Shown one piece after another: positions 16,868 through 25,902 of a stretch of 64,000 nucleotides of DNA. The DNA is from Halocatena marina (GTDB lineage Archaea > Halobacteriota > Halobacteria > Halobacteriales > Haloarculaceae). The position numbers and the translations under genes were made by a program. The stretch is taken from positions 3,224,001 through 3,288,000 of the forward strand of contig NZ_CP109785.1 in NCBI RefSeq assembly GCF_025913575.1. The letters run 5' to 3'. The number at the start of each line of letters is the position of its first letter. The first letter of the stretch is position 1. Under the pieces are notes generated by a model that did not search any database, was not told the DNA's origin, and was given only the letters and a program-made list of their open reading frames with translations.

Positions 16868-18253
16868 ATGCGCCCAGCACATTCTCGGGAGCAAGCGATG
16901 GGGATTGCCTATTACGTCAGTGACACCGCTGGCATCGGTGGACACCTCCGTGACCGGGCGGCGGACTTTCGCGTGCGCGAGCGTGAAGCATTCGAAACGC
17001 AGCCGGTGGACGCTGATACGGGTGCGTACCCAGCCCTCGTCTTTCGTGCGACACTCACGAACCGGGACACGAACGGATTCGTAAACGAGCTTGCGAATCG
17101 GCTCGGCATCAGCCGAGAGCGGATCACGTGGGCTGGAACGAAAGACAAGCGTGCGATCACGACCCAGTTGTTCTCGATCCGAAACTTCGAAGACACAACG
17201 CTTCCAGAACTTTCTGGCGCAGCGATCGAAGTCGTGGGCCGTGCCGGTCGGCCAGTGCTGTTTGGCGACCATATTGGCAACGAGTTCGAGCTCGTCGTTC
17301 GTGACGTGCATCCGGATTCAACCGAGAAGATCGACGATATCACAGCAGATCTGCGGTCGTTCGTGGAGGCAGACGACCGTCGTAATCGAGGTCGAGATCG
17401 AGATCGTGGCAAGGATGCTGTGAGCGTTGGTGATGGAACAGTAACAATTGGTGTTCCGAACTTTTTCGGCCAGCAGCGATTCGGTACGTTGCGACCAGTT
17501 ACGCACGAGGTCGGGCTTGCCATCGTTCGCGGCGATTGGGAGAAAGCAGTGATAGCGTATCTCGGGAATCCGTCAGAGCACGAGCCGGCAGATACACGCG
17601 AGGCGCGCGACTATGTCGATCGGACACACGACTGGCAGGGCGCAATCGATCGGTTCCCGACGCATCTGCGCTACGAACGATCGATAGCGCATCGACTCAC
17701 GGAAATCGGCGGAGACGAACCCGATCAGTTCCGTGAAGCACTGACAGCAGTTCCGTCGAACCTTCAAGCGCTGTTCGTACACGCGGCTCAGTCGTATCTG
17801 TTCAACCAGATGCTCTCGCTTCGACTCGAACGCGATCTTCCGTTTTCGAAACCAGTTGTCGGCGACGTCGTCTGTTTCGTCGATGAGCACGGCCGTCCAG
17901 ACAGTGACCGTCAACAGTTGGTGACCGAATCTCGCGTCGAGACGGTTGTTCGTCACTGCGAGCGCGGACGAGCGTTCGTCACCGCGCCGCTGGTCGGAAC
18001 AGACACGGAACTGAGTGAGGGCGAACAGGGAGAGATCGAGCGTCAGGTGCTCGATGAGACGGACCTCTCACTCGACGCGTTCGATCTCCCTGGTGAGTTC
18101 GATTCGACCGGCACACGACGCCCAATCCTCCTCCAGACTGAGCTCTCGATCGATCACGATCCGCTTACGTTCTCCTTTTCGCTCCCAAACGGATCGTATG
18201 CCACGGTCCTCATGCGCGAGTACCTGAAAGCCGATCCGGAATCGATGGCCTGA
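16868..18253 (+). CDS. truD: tRNA pseudouridine(13) synthase TruD
   Basis: This 461-residue TruD-family enzyme makes pseudouridine at tRNA position 13. The catalytic motif [19 protein letters not shown] places the nucleophile at Asp93. NFFGQQRFG near residue 200 and the later NQMLSLRL and [18 protein letters not shown] are family hallmarks. An Arg/Asp-rich insert ([12 protein letters not shown], near 175) looks like a small repeat expansion. The start at 16868 gives [20 protein letters not shown], matching the family; the upstream extension does not. It opens the conserved cluster that continues with DUF2103, rpl37ae and rpoP. Confidence 0.94.
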   Translation: MRPAHSREQAMGIAYYVSDTAGIGGHLRDRAADFRVREREAFETQPVDADTGAYPALVFRATLTNRDTNGFVNELANRLGISRERITWAGTKDKRAITTQLFSIRNFEDTTLPELSGAAIEVVGRAGRPVLFGDHIGNEFELVVRDVHPDSTEKIDDITADLRSFVEADDRRNRGRDRDRGKDAVSVGDGTVTIGVPNFFGQQRFGTLRPVTHEVGLAIVRGDWEKAVIAYLGNPSEHEPADTREARDYVDRTHDWQGAIDRFPTHLRYERSIAHRLTEIGGDEPDQFREALTAVPSNLQALFVHAAQSYLFNQMLSLRLERDLPFSKPVVGDVVCFVDEHGRPDSDRQQLVTESRVETVVRHCERGRAFVTAPLVGTDTELSEGEQGEIERQVLDETDLSLDAFDLPGEFDSTGTRRPILLQTELSIDHDPLTFSFSLPNGSYATVLMREYLKADPESMA

Positions 18254-18338
18254 TCGGCTGCGTTGTCCGTGGAGCTGACGCCCCTCGCACCGAAGGATGC
18301 AGCCGAATCATCCTGTTTATCCGTCGGCCGAAGATACG

Positions 18339-19064
18339 ATGAGTATGGCGTGTCGCCGGTGTGCGTCTCCACTCGATCGACCGGGTGATTACTGTTTAGT
18401 GTGCCGTACACCGAACGCCGACACTGTTGTTCTCGAACTCACACGAGAGCGTGCGCGAGTGACGGCGTTATTAGAGGAAGATGTCATCGCTGCGCGAGAG
18501 ATCACGACCACTCCCGAAGCAGGAGAGAACGAACCCGTCGAACTACGGAACTTCGCGGGCCTCATCGCCGATGAAGTTCGCCGAAAGCGTCCGGAAGAAG
18601 TGTATGCCACCGGTGATCGTGCGGTACTGACCGCCGTCAGAGAGCAGATTCATTACAAGCTGTACCGCATCACAGGCGACGATGCGGTCGAATCGGTTAT
18701 CGAACGACGCGGACAGCCGGCTCTCGAAGTCGTCGAGGCCTCACTTTCAGAAAAGCTCGGGGGATCTCACACCACACTCATCGGCGGACGATCCGGACGC
18801 AAAGCGGTTCGGACCATCGCTGCACATCCTCACGTGAAAAAGCTCGTCCCTGGTCCGATCGACGCAAGCGGCACTGGTTCACGCTCCGGTGTTCGTGCGA
18901 AAGCGACCCGTTCGGATGGGAACGGAAACGTCCGGCTGCTCGTCCGCGACGGATCGAGCGTACAGGAAAACCGAATCGTTACGACAGCACACGATCGTGA
19001 TACCGGCGAACGGGTTCGTGAAGACCTCAACGAGGCACTACAGGAAGCCGCACTGCAGGAGTGA
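18339..19064 (+). CDS. DUF2103 metal-binding protein
   Basis: This protein of about 241 residues has an N-terminal zinc knuckle pair, [20 protein letters not shown], followed by a domain of the DUF2103 type ([30 protein letters not shown]). Members are conserved archaeal proteins without a proven function. An upstream start at 18297 would add 14 residues; the ATGs at 18339 or 18345, right before the Cys motif, are better. It lies between truD and rpl37ae on the same strand, so a translation- or RNA-related job is a reasonable guess from context only. Confidence 0.78.
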   Translation: MSMACRRCASPLDRPGDYCLVCRTPNADTVVLELTRERARVTALLEEDVIAAREITTTPEAGENEPVELRNFAGLIADEVRRKRPEEVYATGDRAVLTAVREQIHYKLYRITGDDAVESVIERRGQPALEVVEASLSEKLGGSHTTLIGGRSGRKAVRTIAAHPHVKKLVPGPIDASGTGSRSGVRAKATRSDGNGNVRLLVRDGSSVQENRIVTTAHDRDTGERVREDLNEALQEAALQE

Positions 19065-19125
19065 CGAAATGAGACGGGTCGAACTCAACGGATTTATACC
19101 ACCGCTGGAGCTATGTAGAGCCACT

Positions 19126-19392
19126 ATGGCCAAGAAAAAAGGACGAACTGGGAGCGCTGGCCGATTCGGCGCACGCTACGGCCGTGTTGCTCGTCGTCGC
19201 GTCGCCGAAATCGAAGAAGAAATGCGAAGCGCAACCGTCGACGGTGACTCAGTCAAGCGCGTCGGAACAGGTATCTGGGTGAACGAGGAAACCGGCGAGA
19301 AGTTCGCTGGCGGTGCATACCGACCACAGACACCGCGGGGACGTACGGTCACCCGATCGATCCGTGCCGCACTCGATGAAGACGACGAATAA
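19126..19392 (+). CDS. rpl37ae: Large-subunit ribosomal protein L37Ae (eL43)
   Basis: This 88-residue ribosomal protein starts [20 protein letters not shown] and ends [14 protein letters not shown], as in haloarchaeal L37Ae. The Cys-x2-Cys pairs that bind zinc in many members are absent: the region that should hold them reads [20 protein letters not shown] with no Cys. A TATA-like sequence (gatttatacc, 19091-19100) lies about 30 nt upstream. It is followed directly by rpoP, pcc1, pfdB and DUF3194, a conserved archaeal order. Confidence 0.93.
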   Translation: MAKKKGRTGSAGRFGARYGRVARRRVAEIEEEMRSATVDGDSVKRVGTGIWVNEETGEKFAGGAYRPQTPRGRTVTRSIRAALDEDDE

Positions 19393-19422
19393 ATACGTCA
19401 TTAGCCCGTATTCTGCGATACC

Positions 19423-19557
19423 ATGAGCTACAAGTGTTCTCGTTGTAAACGCGATGTCGAACTCGACGAGTACGGTGGTGTGCGCTGTCCGTACTGTGGC
19501 CATCGCGTTCTTCTCAAAGAGCGTAGCCGCGACGTAAAAGAGATACACGTCGAATAA
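19423..19557 (+). CDS. rpoP: DNA-directed RNA polymerase subunit P
   Basis: This 44-residue gene begins ATG AGC TAC AAG TGT. The protein starts [19 protein letters not shown], continues [18 protein letters not shown], and ends EIHVE. The C-x2-C ... C-x2-C zinc ribbon is intact. Subunit P (Rpb12/Rpc10 homologue) helps assemble the Rpo3-Rpo10-Rpo11 platform of archaeal RNA polymerase. It lies 30 nt after rpl37ae and is cotranscribed with it. Length and motif match the family, so the call is firm. Confidence 0.95.
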   Translation: MSYKCSRCKRDVELDEYGGVRCPYCGHRVLLKERSRDVKEIHVE

Positions 19558-19580
19558 GAGAGAACGACGCGCGTCAAAAC

Positions 19581-19637
19581 GAATCAAGTCGAATCAGATC
19601 AGATCGGATCAGATCAGATAGGATAGGGCAGGACAGG
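19581..19637. repeat. Short GATCA/GGATA-type tandem repeats before pcc1
   Basis: The spacer between rpoP and pcc1 contains repeated gatca and ggata units (for example atcagatcagatcggatca). It is non-coding and looks like replication slippage. It sits in what would be the pcc1 leader. Confidence 0.7.
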
Positions 19638-19652
19638 GTAACTGAGTAGAAA

Positions 19653-19910
19653 TTGCCATCTGATACGTTATCGTCTCACGATATTCAGCTTGAGTTCGAA
19701 TACGAGAGCGGAGAGCGTGCAACGCTCATTGAGCGTAGCATCCAGCAGGAGATTGGGGAAATCGAAGGGGATCGTACCCGAACGACGATCGTTCGAGACG
19801 GTTCTATCGTCAAGATACACGTTGAAGCCGACGATCTTGTTGCGCTCCGAGCTGGATTGAACACGTGGTGTACTCTCATCGAAGTCGCCGAGCGGTGTTC
19901 TGAGCGCTGA
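19653..19910 (+). CDS. pcc1: KEOPS complex subunit Pcc1
   Basis: This 85-residue Pcc1-family protein is the dimerising subunit of KEOPS, which makes N6-threonylcarbamoyladenosine on ANN-decoding tRNAs. The pattern [20 protein letters not shown], a central [20 protein letters not shown] and the helical [19 protein letters not shown] fit the family and its place between rpoP and prefoldin. The best start is a TTG at 19653; no ATG or GTG is available in frame nearby. This weak start may keep expression low. Confidence 0.87.
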   Translation: MPSDTLSSHDIQLEFEYESGERATLIERSIQQEIGEIEGDRTRTTIVRDGSIVKIHVEADDLVALRAGLNTWCTLIEVAERCSER

Positions 19911-20026
19911 TCATCCGTTCTCTTTGTCGTGGGCGCTCTTTTCGCTCTGCAAACGGCGTTCCTTTCGTCTATTCTCTCCAGACGAGAACACGTGCCTTTT
20001 TGCGCTGCGGTGCAGACGGTGTAGGT

Positions 20027-20443
20027 ATGCAGGGAAATCTTCCGCCGGAAGCACAGGAGAAAATCGAGGAACTGCAAGACCTACAGGAGACGGCCCAACA
20101 GGTTGCGATCCAAAAGCAGCAGGCAGAAACGACGCTGAACGAGACGAAAACAGCGCTCGACCAACTCGACGATATCGATGAGGACACCAACATGTACCAA
20201 GAAGTTGGTGAGCTTCTCGTCCAAACCGAATACGATGAGGCTGCTGAAAGTCTCGAAGAGAAGAGTGACAGTCTCGAAATCCGCGTCGAGACGCTCGAAA
20301 AGCAAGAAAGCCGCGTCGAAGAGAAGTTCGAAGAACTGCAACAAGAACTTCAGCAACTACTGAGCGGCGCTGGAGGCGTTGGTGGACCACAAGGCCCGCA
20401 AGGACCCGGCGGCCCAGGAATGGGCGGACCGGGCGGTGACTAA
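20027..20443 (+). CDS. pfdB: Prefoldin subunit beta
   Basis: This 138-residue prefoldin beta subunit belongs to the hexameric chaperone that hands unfolded proteins to the thermosome. Two long coiled-coil helices (about 10-50 and 78-112) flank the hairpin region with [20 protein letters not shown]. The C-terminal tail is Gly/Pro/Gln-rich ([19 protein letters not shown]), longer than in most members and of repeat origin. The start at 20027 gives the classic [10 protein letters not shown]. Its place in the L37Ae-RpoP-Pcc1 cluster is conserved in archaea. Confidence 0.94.
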   Translation: MQGNLPPEAQEKIEELQDLQETAQQVAIQKQQAETTLNETKTALDQLDDIDEDTNMYQEVGELLVQTEYDEAAESLEEKSDSLEIRVETLEKQESRVEEKFEELQQELQQLLSGAGGVGGPQGPQGPGGPGMGGPGGD

Positions 20444-20478
20444 AACGAAAAACGTACGACACCTAACCATACGTCACC

Positions 20479-20763
20479 ATGCCGACAGACGAAGAAGTAG
20501 TACAAGCCGCCTCAAACGCAGCCGAAGGCGTGATCTTCTCACGATATAAACAGTCACACGTCAAGGATGTCGACGTGAGCGTCAGCTTCGAAGACGGTAT
20601 CCTCGACATCGACGTCTACCTGAACGTCCCCGACGATGTCACCTCAAAATCCGATTCTGATTCTGATTCTGATTCTACGGATCCCGATCAGGTCACCGAG
20701 GACGCTGCGCTTGCTGCGCAGTCAGCCGTTGACGAACTGTTTGCCACAGAGCAAGAGGAGTAG
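20479..20763 (+). CDS. DUF3194 family protein
   Basis: This 94-residue small acidic protein follows pfdB by 35 nt. The pattern VVQAASNAAEGVIFSRYKQ followed by VSVSFEDGILDIDVYLNVP fits the archaeal DUF3194 family, which is regularly encoded next to prefoldin beta. It has a serine-aspartate repeat (SDSDSDSDSTD, about residues 57-67) encoded by repeated ttctga units, an apparent slippage expansion. Function is unknown; the constant neighbourhood suggests a link to protein folding or translation. Confidence 0.82.
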   Translation: MPTDEEVVQAASNAAEGVIFSRYKQSHVKDVDVSVSFEDGILDIDVYLNVPDDVTSKSDSDSDSDSTDPDQVTEDAALAAQSAVDELFATEQEE

Positions 20764-21075
20764 TCGCTCAGTCGTCTGCTGTGACAGCAAGATTCGAGAC
20801 ATCGTATCCACACTATTCTGTTTCCTCGGCGACGAGCACTGTGATGGTCTGGCTTTCGGCCCGATGCAGTACCCGATTCGTTGCCGATTTGTGAGTATCG
20901 AGCGTCGCTGCTGGCTCGGTGACTGATCAACTCAAAAGAGCGTAATAGTCTCGTAGACAGATGCTCGTCGTACGTTGATTCTCACTCGATCGTTTCAGTA
21001 TACCGTAATACCTCGGTGTCGTCGAGCTGCTCACAGAATACCCGTTGCGTCTTCGAGCAAGAGCTGAACAGTACA
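20764..21075. other. Intergenic region with a short unexplained open stretch
   Basis: This 312-bp gap separates DUF3194 from the convergent DUF2070 gene. On the minus strand, 20813-20926 is open for 37 codons with haloarchaeal-like composition (SATNRVLHRAESQTITVLVA) but has no start codon. It could be the tail of a decayed gene. I see no tRNA. Confidence 0.35.
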
Positions 21076-23007
21076 TCACGTAACGAAGAAGATCAGCACG
21101 CTCACTGCCATCACAGCGAGGATGAACGCGGCGGCGAGTGCACTGCCCATTGAGGTCATAGCGTTTGCGTGGCTCGCGAGCGTTTCGGTGCGATCATTGC
21201 CGAACACAGTCACCGTCGTCCGTTCTTTCCCCATTCCAGCTTCGACGGGTTCGAGATCGTCGGCGGCTTTCGAGGTGAGTTCGGCAATGAGGTCCACGAG
21301 TTCCTCGTGAGGAATCACAGAGCCGACCTGATTGTCAGGGTTGATAGTGTTGACGACGTGGGTGTCGGTGGTCATCACTTCAGCATTATCGATGGCAGCA
21401 CGTCCGTGCTCGTCGGCAATTCTACCACTGCCGTCGGCTGCGATCGGAACGCGTTGCTGTTGCTGTACCGTGATGGTCTCGACGATACGATCCCGGAGTC
21501 CTGGCTCCATGTTGTTCCCATCGATGAGGACGTACGCAGTCCGTTGTCCATCGATTTCGATGACAGCGACGCGAACGCCGAGTGGCCCGATGCCCTGATG
21601 GATGGACCACGCAGTACGATCCCACGCGGTACCGAGTTGGATCGGGGCACGATGGGCTGAGGCGAGCTCTGTACCGGCCTCGCTCGCCGCTTGGAGCATT
21701 GAGAACGATCGGTGGCTCCCGGGCGCAACATGACCGAGGTCGGGACCCGAAAGACCGTTGTTACAGTTGTGAGCGTCGACGAGCATGACGGTATCGAGTC
21801 CACTAGCACGTGCCTCGGCCGACGCCGACAGCCCGACAGCGTATTCGATATCATCGGCAAACGATGGAGAGTAGGTGCCAATGAGGAGTGCGCTGTCACC
21901 GAACGCCTGTCCGAGGATGGACACTTCGTCATCGCGTGTTCGAACACTTTGAGTGGCGGTGGTTTCGTACTCGATCGACTCGTACGCTCGTTCGGCGGCG
22001 TCGATAACCGTGTCGACCTCGCGTTCCGTGACGAGATTGAAATCGTGACCGGCAGTTGCGTGTGGTGGGAATCCGAGTCCTTCCGTGCTCTGTGCGACAC
22101 GCTCTGGAAGATTTCCACCACCGATCTCGCCCATTGGTCCGGGGTGAATCATCGGAAGAACAAATCGCGCCTTCTCTGTTCGATCGCTCGCCCGCCGAAA
22201 CGAGAGGACGGTGATGGGAACAACGGCTTCCTCTCCGAGTTGTTCGAAGAAATCCTCCAACTCTCGTGTTCCCTCCGCGATGTGACCCACGAACCCACGG
22301 ATGAAATCGAGGACGCTCACACCGAGGCTACGCTGCCACGGCCGGTCGATAGTGACGATGAAGAGCCACGAAGCGAATGCATAGAAGACACAGATGCCAC
22401 CGAGGAGGACAAAATCCTCGGGGACGACCGCGGGAAACTGTTCCGGAGCGCGTCCCGATCGAGCGAAGAACGACTGGATAATCGGGCCACCAATTTCGAG
22501 ATACGTGATTGTCCCGCTGTACGTAAACAGAAGAGCAGCTGCAGCGACAGTCTGGATACTCGCCGGAACAGACGCGATGAGAAGCGATTTCCGCGAGATC
22601 GCCATCACAACGAGTAGTCGGATGGCGAACATGCTCGCAAGTGCCGCGATGAGCATGTCGAAAACGAATCGCTGGTTGAGTTGTGTGAGCACCGCAATAG
22701 CGCCCGAAGCGGTTAGGATTACGACGACGACGAGTTCACAAAAGAGTGCGAGCAGTGACGCGCGATTTGGAGTAAGCTGACCACCGACTCGCAGATCGAC
22801 GTAGGGTGTGAGGACACTTGCGATGACGGTTGGGACGCCGATGAAAAAGATTCCCTGCCACGCATCCGCAAGAATGAACGGAGAATCAAATGCAGCAATG
22901 CCTGTGAGCGCAGCAATGAGCAGTGAAAACGCGACACTCGCATACCAACTCGGCGCACGAAAGATGAACCGAGAGAGGCTTGCAAGATCTCCTTGAGTTC
23001 GTGTCAT
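21076..23007 (-). CDS. DUF2070 family membrane protein
   Basis: This 643-residue protein fits the archaeal DUF2070 family. About seven membrane helices occupy the first 230 residues (for example PSWYASVAFSLLIAALTGIA). A large soluble domain follows with conserved-looking stretches VLPMIHPGPMGEIGGGNLPE, FPPHATAGHDFNLVTEREV and VMLVDAHNCNNGLSGPDLGH. A final hydrophobic helix ends the protein (ALAAAFILAVMAVSVLIFFV). His, Asp and Asn in those motifs look like a metal or catalytic site, but no activity is established. The gene starts 19 nt after the guaA stop on the same strand and is surely cotranscribed with it. Confidence 0.87.
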   Translation of the reverse strand: MTRTQGDLASLSRFIFRAPSWYASVAFSLLIAALTGIAAFDSPFILADAWQGIFFIGVPTVIASVLTPYVDLRVGGQLTPNRASLLALFCELVVVVILTASGAIAVLTQLNQRFVFDMLIAALASMFAIRLLVVMAISRKSLLIASVPASIQTVAAAALLFTYSGTITYLEIGGPIIQSFFARSGRAPEQFPAVVPEDFVLLGGICVFYAFASWLFIVTIDRPWQRSLGVSVLDFIRGFVGHIAEGTRELEDFFEQLGEEAVVPITVLSFRRASDRTEKARFVLPMIHPGPMGEIGGGNLPERVAQSTEGLGFPPHATAGHDFNLVTEREVDTVIDAAERAYESIEYETTATQSVRTRDDEVSILGQAFGDSALLIGTYSPSFADDIEYAVGLSASAEARASGLDTVMLVDAHNCNNGLSGPDLGHVAPGSHRSFSMLQAASEAGTELASAHRAPIQLGTAWDRTAWSIHQGIGPLGVRVAVIEIDGQRTAYVLIDGNNMEPGLRDRIVETITVQQQQRVPIAADGSGRIADEHGRAAIDNAEVMTTDTHVVNTINPDNQVGSVIPHEELVDLIAELTSKAADDLEPVEAGMGKERTTVTVFGNDRTETLASHANAMTSMGSALAAAFILAVMAVSVLIFFVT

Positions 23008-23026
23008 GCGTCACCCGTGTGTACTA

Positions 23027-23575
23027 TTACTCACAGCAGGTCCTGAAATTCTCGAAAACCTCCTCTCCGGCTTCCGTATGAGCGACTTCAGGATGCCACT
23101 GCACGCCGTAGAGGTCACGGTCAGGATCACTCATGGCCTCGATAGCGCACACGTCACTTCGTCCCGCGAGCGAAAACCCACGTGGAAGTGCTGTCACCTC
23201 ATCAGCGTGGCTGGCCCACACTCGGGTCTCGGGCGCGAGTGAGCCGACGAGCGGATCGTTTTCGTCCACGATCTCGACAGTAACGTCTGCATATCCCCCG
23301 TATTCGCCATCATCGACCTGACCTCCGAGTGACGCAGCCATCACCTGCATCCCGAGGCAAATCCCGAGAACAGGAATTTCGAGATCGAGATACTCCGCAC
23401 AGCGACCACTGTCGGCGATATCTGGCCCGCCAGAGAGCACGAGACCGTCGGCCTCAATCTCCTCTGGAGGGGTCGTGTTGTCGAGGAGGGCGGTGTCCAC
23501 GCCGATATCACGGAGCGCACGCTGCTCCAGATGGGTGAACTGTCCGTGGTTGTCGACCACGTCGATACGCACCAT
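23027..23575 (-). CDS. guaAA: GMP synthase subunit A (glutamine amidotransferase)
   Basis: This 182-residue class I glutamine amidotransferase is the free-standing glutaminase subunit of the archaeal two-part GMP synthase; it passes ammonia to subunit B for XMP amination. The catalytic triad is Cys73 in VLGICLGMQV with His161 and Glu163 in VQWHPEVAHT. SGGPDI and the short length exclude a fused ATP-pyrophosphatase. Subunit B is not in the window. A TATA element (tatatacgg, near 23602) lies 27 nt upstream, so the mRNA is leaderless and probably continues into the DUF2070 gene. Confidence 0.94.
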   Translation of the reverse strand: MVRIDVVDNHGQFTHLEQRALRDIGVDTALLDNTTPPEEIEADGLVLSGGPDIADSGRCAEYLDLEIPVLGICLGMQVMAASLGGQVDDGEYGGYADVTVEIVDENDPLVGSLAPETRVWASHADEVTALPRGFSLAGRSDVCAIEAMSDPDRDLYGVQWHPEVAHTEAGEEVFENFRTCCE

Positions 23576-23640
23576 TAACTTCGATAGATTGCCATCCCGT
23601 ATATACTTCCTGAAATAGTTGGCTGTTCACTACAGATCCA

Positions 23641-24153
23641 TTACTCTTCCCGTCGCTCTGCAGCCGATTGAAATCCGAATTCCGCCTGTTCGCGAGCGCG
23701 TCGGGTTTCACGAGCCGCGATGGCCTCAGAGGTGGGCGAGGCGTCGTCATCGATACGCGCCCACGAGTTGTGTACGCTCGCGTGGCACCACCGACAGAGC
23801 GTGACAGTGATCTCGTGGGTCAGTTCTGTTTCGTTCTTATAAGATAGATGATGGTTTTCGAGCAACGGACGCTCGTCTGTGTGTGCCATTCTAATTCCGT
23901 CGAGACCGCAGCGAACGCACGACTCCGAGCGATTGCGCGCTCGAAAGTGGGGACAATCACACCACTCCCACTCGTCGGTTCCGACCGGACAGCGTAAATT
24001 CTCGTGTTCGCGCTCGCGTGCGAACGCGGGATCACGATCTTGCTGTTCGACCGCGAACCGGCATCGGCCGTCGTCGGTGAGATGATCGCACCGCTCGGCG
24101 TACGCGTACGGATCGTCGACACCGACGGAAGTACCCGAGGGCGTCGTTTCCAT
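23641..24153 (-). CDS. HNH-like zinc protein, haloarchaeal conserved type
   Basis: This 170-residue Cys/His-rich protein has cysteines grouped as RCDHLTDDGRC, RCPVGTDEWEWCDCPHF and SCVRCG. An HNH-like core follows: LLENHHLSYKNE, then CRWCHASVHNSW. HNH domains are metal-dependent nucleases, but in haloarchaea this type is uncharacterised and may be only a zinc-binding protein (a DUF7097-like family, from memory). The C-terminal helix is basic and then acidic. A TATA element (gttattagtc, near 24178) is 25 nt upstream. There is no restriction or phage gene nearby. Confidence 0.68.
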   Translation of the reverse strand: METTPSGTSVGVDDPYAYAERCDHLTDDGRCRFAVEQQDRDPAFAREREHENLRCPVGTDEWEWCDCPHFRARNRSESCVRCGLDGIRMAHTDERPLLENHHLSYKNETELTHEITVTLCRWCHASVHNSWARIDDDASPTSEAIAARETRRAREQAEFGFQSAAERREE

Positions 24154-24369
24154 ACTCCGGGTAGGCGGTCCTGACTAATAACACCGCGGAGGACTGCTGA
24201 CAGGCCACGCTGTCGTGGATCGCTCGTCGTAACTCTCACTGGCGTTTGTACCGCTGATCGGCTCAAATGCACCGGCTGAGCTAAATGATTCAGGATCGAC
24301 TGCAATATCTGACGGACTCATCTGTATTATATACTTCCGCGCCGCAGCCATAGATGGTAATCATGACCG

Positions 24370-25902
24370 GTGACCGATTTATTCGGGGGCCCCCCCGAAT
24401 CAACCCCTCTCTCCTGTTCTGACGTACAGTTTCTCGATACAACACTCCGTGACGGCGAGCAAGCGCCAGGGATTTCGCTTACTCCAGCGGAGAAGGCCGA
24501 GATAGCAACAAAACTCGATAGTGCTGGCGTCAGCGTTATCGAAGCTGGTAGTGCCTGCACAGGCGCGGGTGAGCGCGAAACCATCGCTCGCGTCGCAGAT
24601 CTCGACCTCGACGCAACGGTGACGAGCTTTGCTCGTGGCGTCCAGCGTGACATCGACCTCGCGCTCGATTGCGGCGTTGATGGCATCAACCTCGTCGTCC
24701 CGGCGAGTGACCGCCACATTGAGCAGAAAGTCGGGACGACCCGCGATTCAGTGATCGAAAAGACCGTCGATCTCACGGAGTACGCAAACGACCACGGGCT
24801 CTGGGTCGAGGTCCTCGGTGAAGACGGATCTCGATCGGAACTGCAGTTCCTCGAGCGGTTGATGGAAAGCGCACTTGATGCCGGAGCTGACCGTGTCTGT
24901 TACTGTGACACCGTTGGCCACGCAACGCCCGATCGAACGATGGAGGTCGTCTCTCGACTCACAGCGCTCGGGCCGACGAGTACGCACACCCACGACGATC
25001 TCGGGCTCGCAGTGACGAACGCACTGGTGAGCATCGTTGCCGGAGCCGACCTCGTTCACGCTACTGTCAACGGTATCGGCGAACGTGCGGGCAACGCCGC
25101 GTTAGAGGAGATCGCCATCGCGCTCGATCACGGCTACAGCGTGGAAACACTCGATACGACCAAGCTCTACGACCTCGCTCAGACGGTCGCAACTGGAACC
25201 GGGATCTCGCTCGCGCCGAACAAGGCCGTCGTCGGTGAGAACGCATTCACCCACGAGTCGGGGATTCACACCGACGGCACCCTCAAGGACGACGCGATGT
25301 ACGAACCGTATCCACCCGAGACGGTTGGTCGAGAGCGGCGGCTCGTGCTCGGAAAACACGCCGGACGGGCTGGCGTCCGAGCTGCACTCGACGAACACGG
25401 CGTGGATGTGACCGACGAAGAGTTAGGCGCAATCGTCGAGCAGGTGAAAGCCATCGGTGATCGAGGAAAGCGGGTCACTGACGCTGACCTCCTCACAATC
25501 GCCGAGGACGTACAAGACCGCGAACGCGACCGACGCGTTGAGCTGCTCGATCTCACTGCGGCCAGCGGTGGCGCAACGCCAACTGCGAGCGCCCGGCTTG
25601 CTGTCGACGGAGAAGAGCGCGTTGCGAGCGGTGTTGGAAGCGGTCCTGTCGATGCGGCCGTGAGTGCTGTCCGCGAAGCACTCGCCATCGATGCGACGCT
25701 TGAGTCCTACCGCGTCGATGCCATCACCGGAGGGACTGATGCGCTCGTCACCGTCGAGGTCGTGGTATCACGCAGTGATCAGTCAGTCACTGTCACAGCG
25801 AGTGATGCCGACATCACCCGCGCAAGCGTCGTCGCAATGGTCGATGCGTTCGATCGTTTGCTCGCAAGTGATGTCTCATCAGTCGCCATCGCAGACGACT
25901 AA
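24370..25902 (+). CDS. cimA: LeuA/CimA-family synthase, probably (R)-citramalate synthase
   Basis: This 510-residue protein of the DRE-TIM family condenses acetyl-CoA with a 2-oxoacid. The catalytic start FLDTTLRDGEQAPG is intact, and the metal ligands lie in THTHDDLGLAVTNAL and VHATVNGIGERAGNAALEEI. The family motif ENAFTHESGIHTDG follows, and the C-terminus carries a regulatory domain (about 380-505). GEQAPGISLTPAEK and EAGSACTGAGERE match the group annotated as citramalate synthase in haloarchaea, which feeds isoleucine synthesis; 2-isopropylmalate synthase is the alternative. The GTG at 24370 is used because the ATG at 24363 is out of frame. A GC palindrome covers codons 5-10. Confidence 0.85.
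   Translation: MTDLFGGPPESTPLSCSDVQFLDTTLRDGEQAPGISLTPAEKAEIATKLDSAGVSVIEAGSACTGAGERETIARVADLDLDATVTSFARGVQRDIDLALDCGVDGINLVVPASDRHIEQKVGTTRDSVIEKTVDLTEYANDHGLWVEVLGEDGSRSELQFLERLMESALDAGADRVCYCDTVGHATPDRTMEVVSRLTALGPTSTHTHDDLGLAVTNALVSIVAGADLVHATVNGIGERAGNAALEEIAIALDHGYSVETLDTTKLYDLAQTVATGTGISLAPNKAVVGENAFTHESGIHTDGTLKDDAMYEPYPPETVGRERRLVLGKHAGRAGVRAALDEHGVDVTDEELGAIVEQVKAIGDRGKRVTDADLLTIAEDVQDRERDRRVELLDLTAASGGATPTASARLAVDGEERVASGVGSGPVDAAVSAVREALAIDATLESYRVDAITGGTDALVTVEVVVSRSDQSVTVTASDADITRASVVAMVDAFDRLLASDVSSVAIADD
24381..24400. other. G5C7 palindrome at the 5' end of the cimA coding region
   Basis: The arms attcggggg and cccccgaat flank two C residues. The element lies 11-30 nt after the GTG start codon begins. 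Loss of one base in the C run would put the upstream ATG at 24363 in frame with the enzyme, so length changes here would switch the start codon used. Confidence 0.75.

Noticed and set aside
19581..19637. GATC-rich repeat considered as a replication origin or regulatory element
   Set aside because: There is no orc1/cdc6 gene or ORB-like inverted repeat nearby, and the simple units are explained by slippage.
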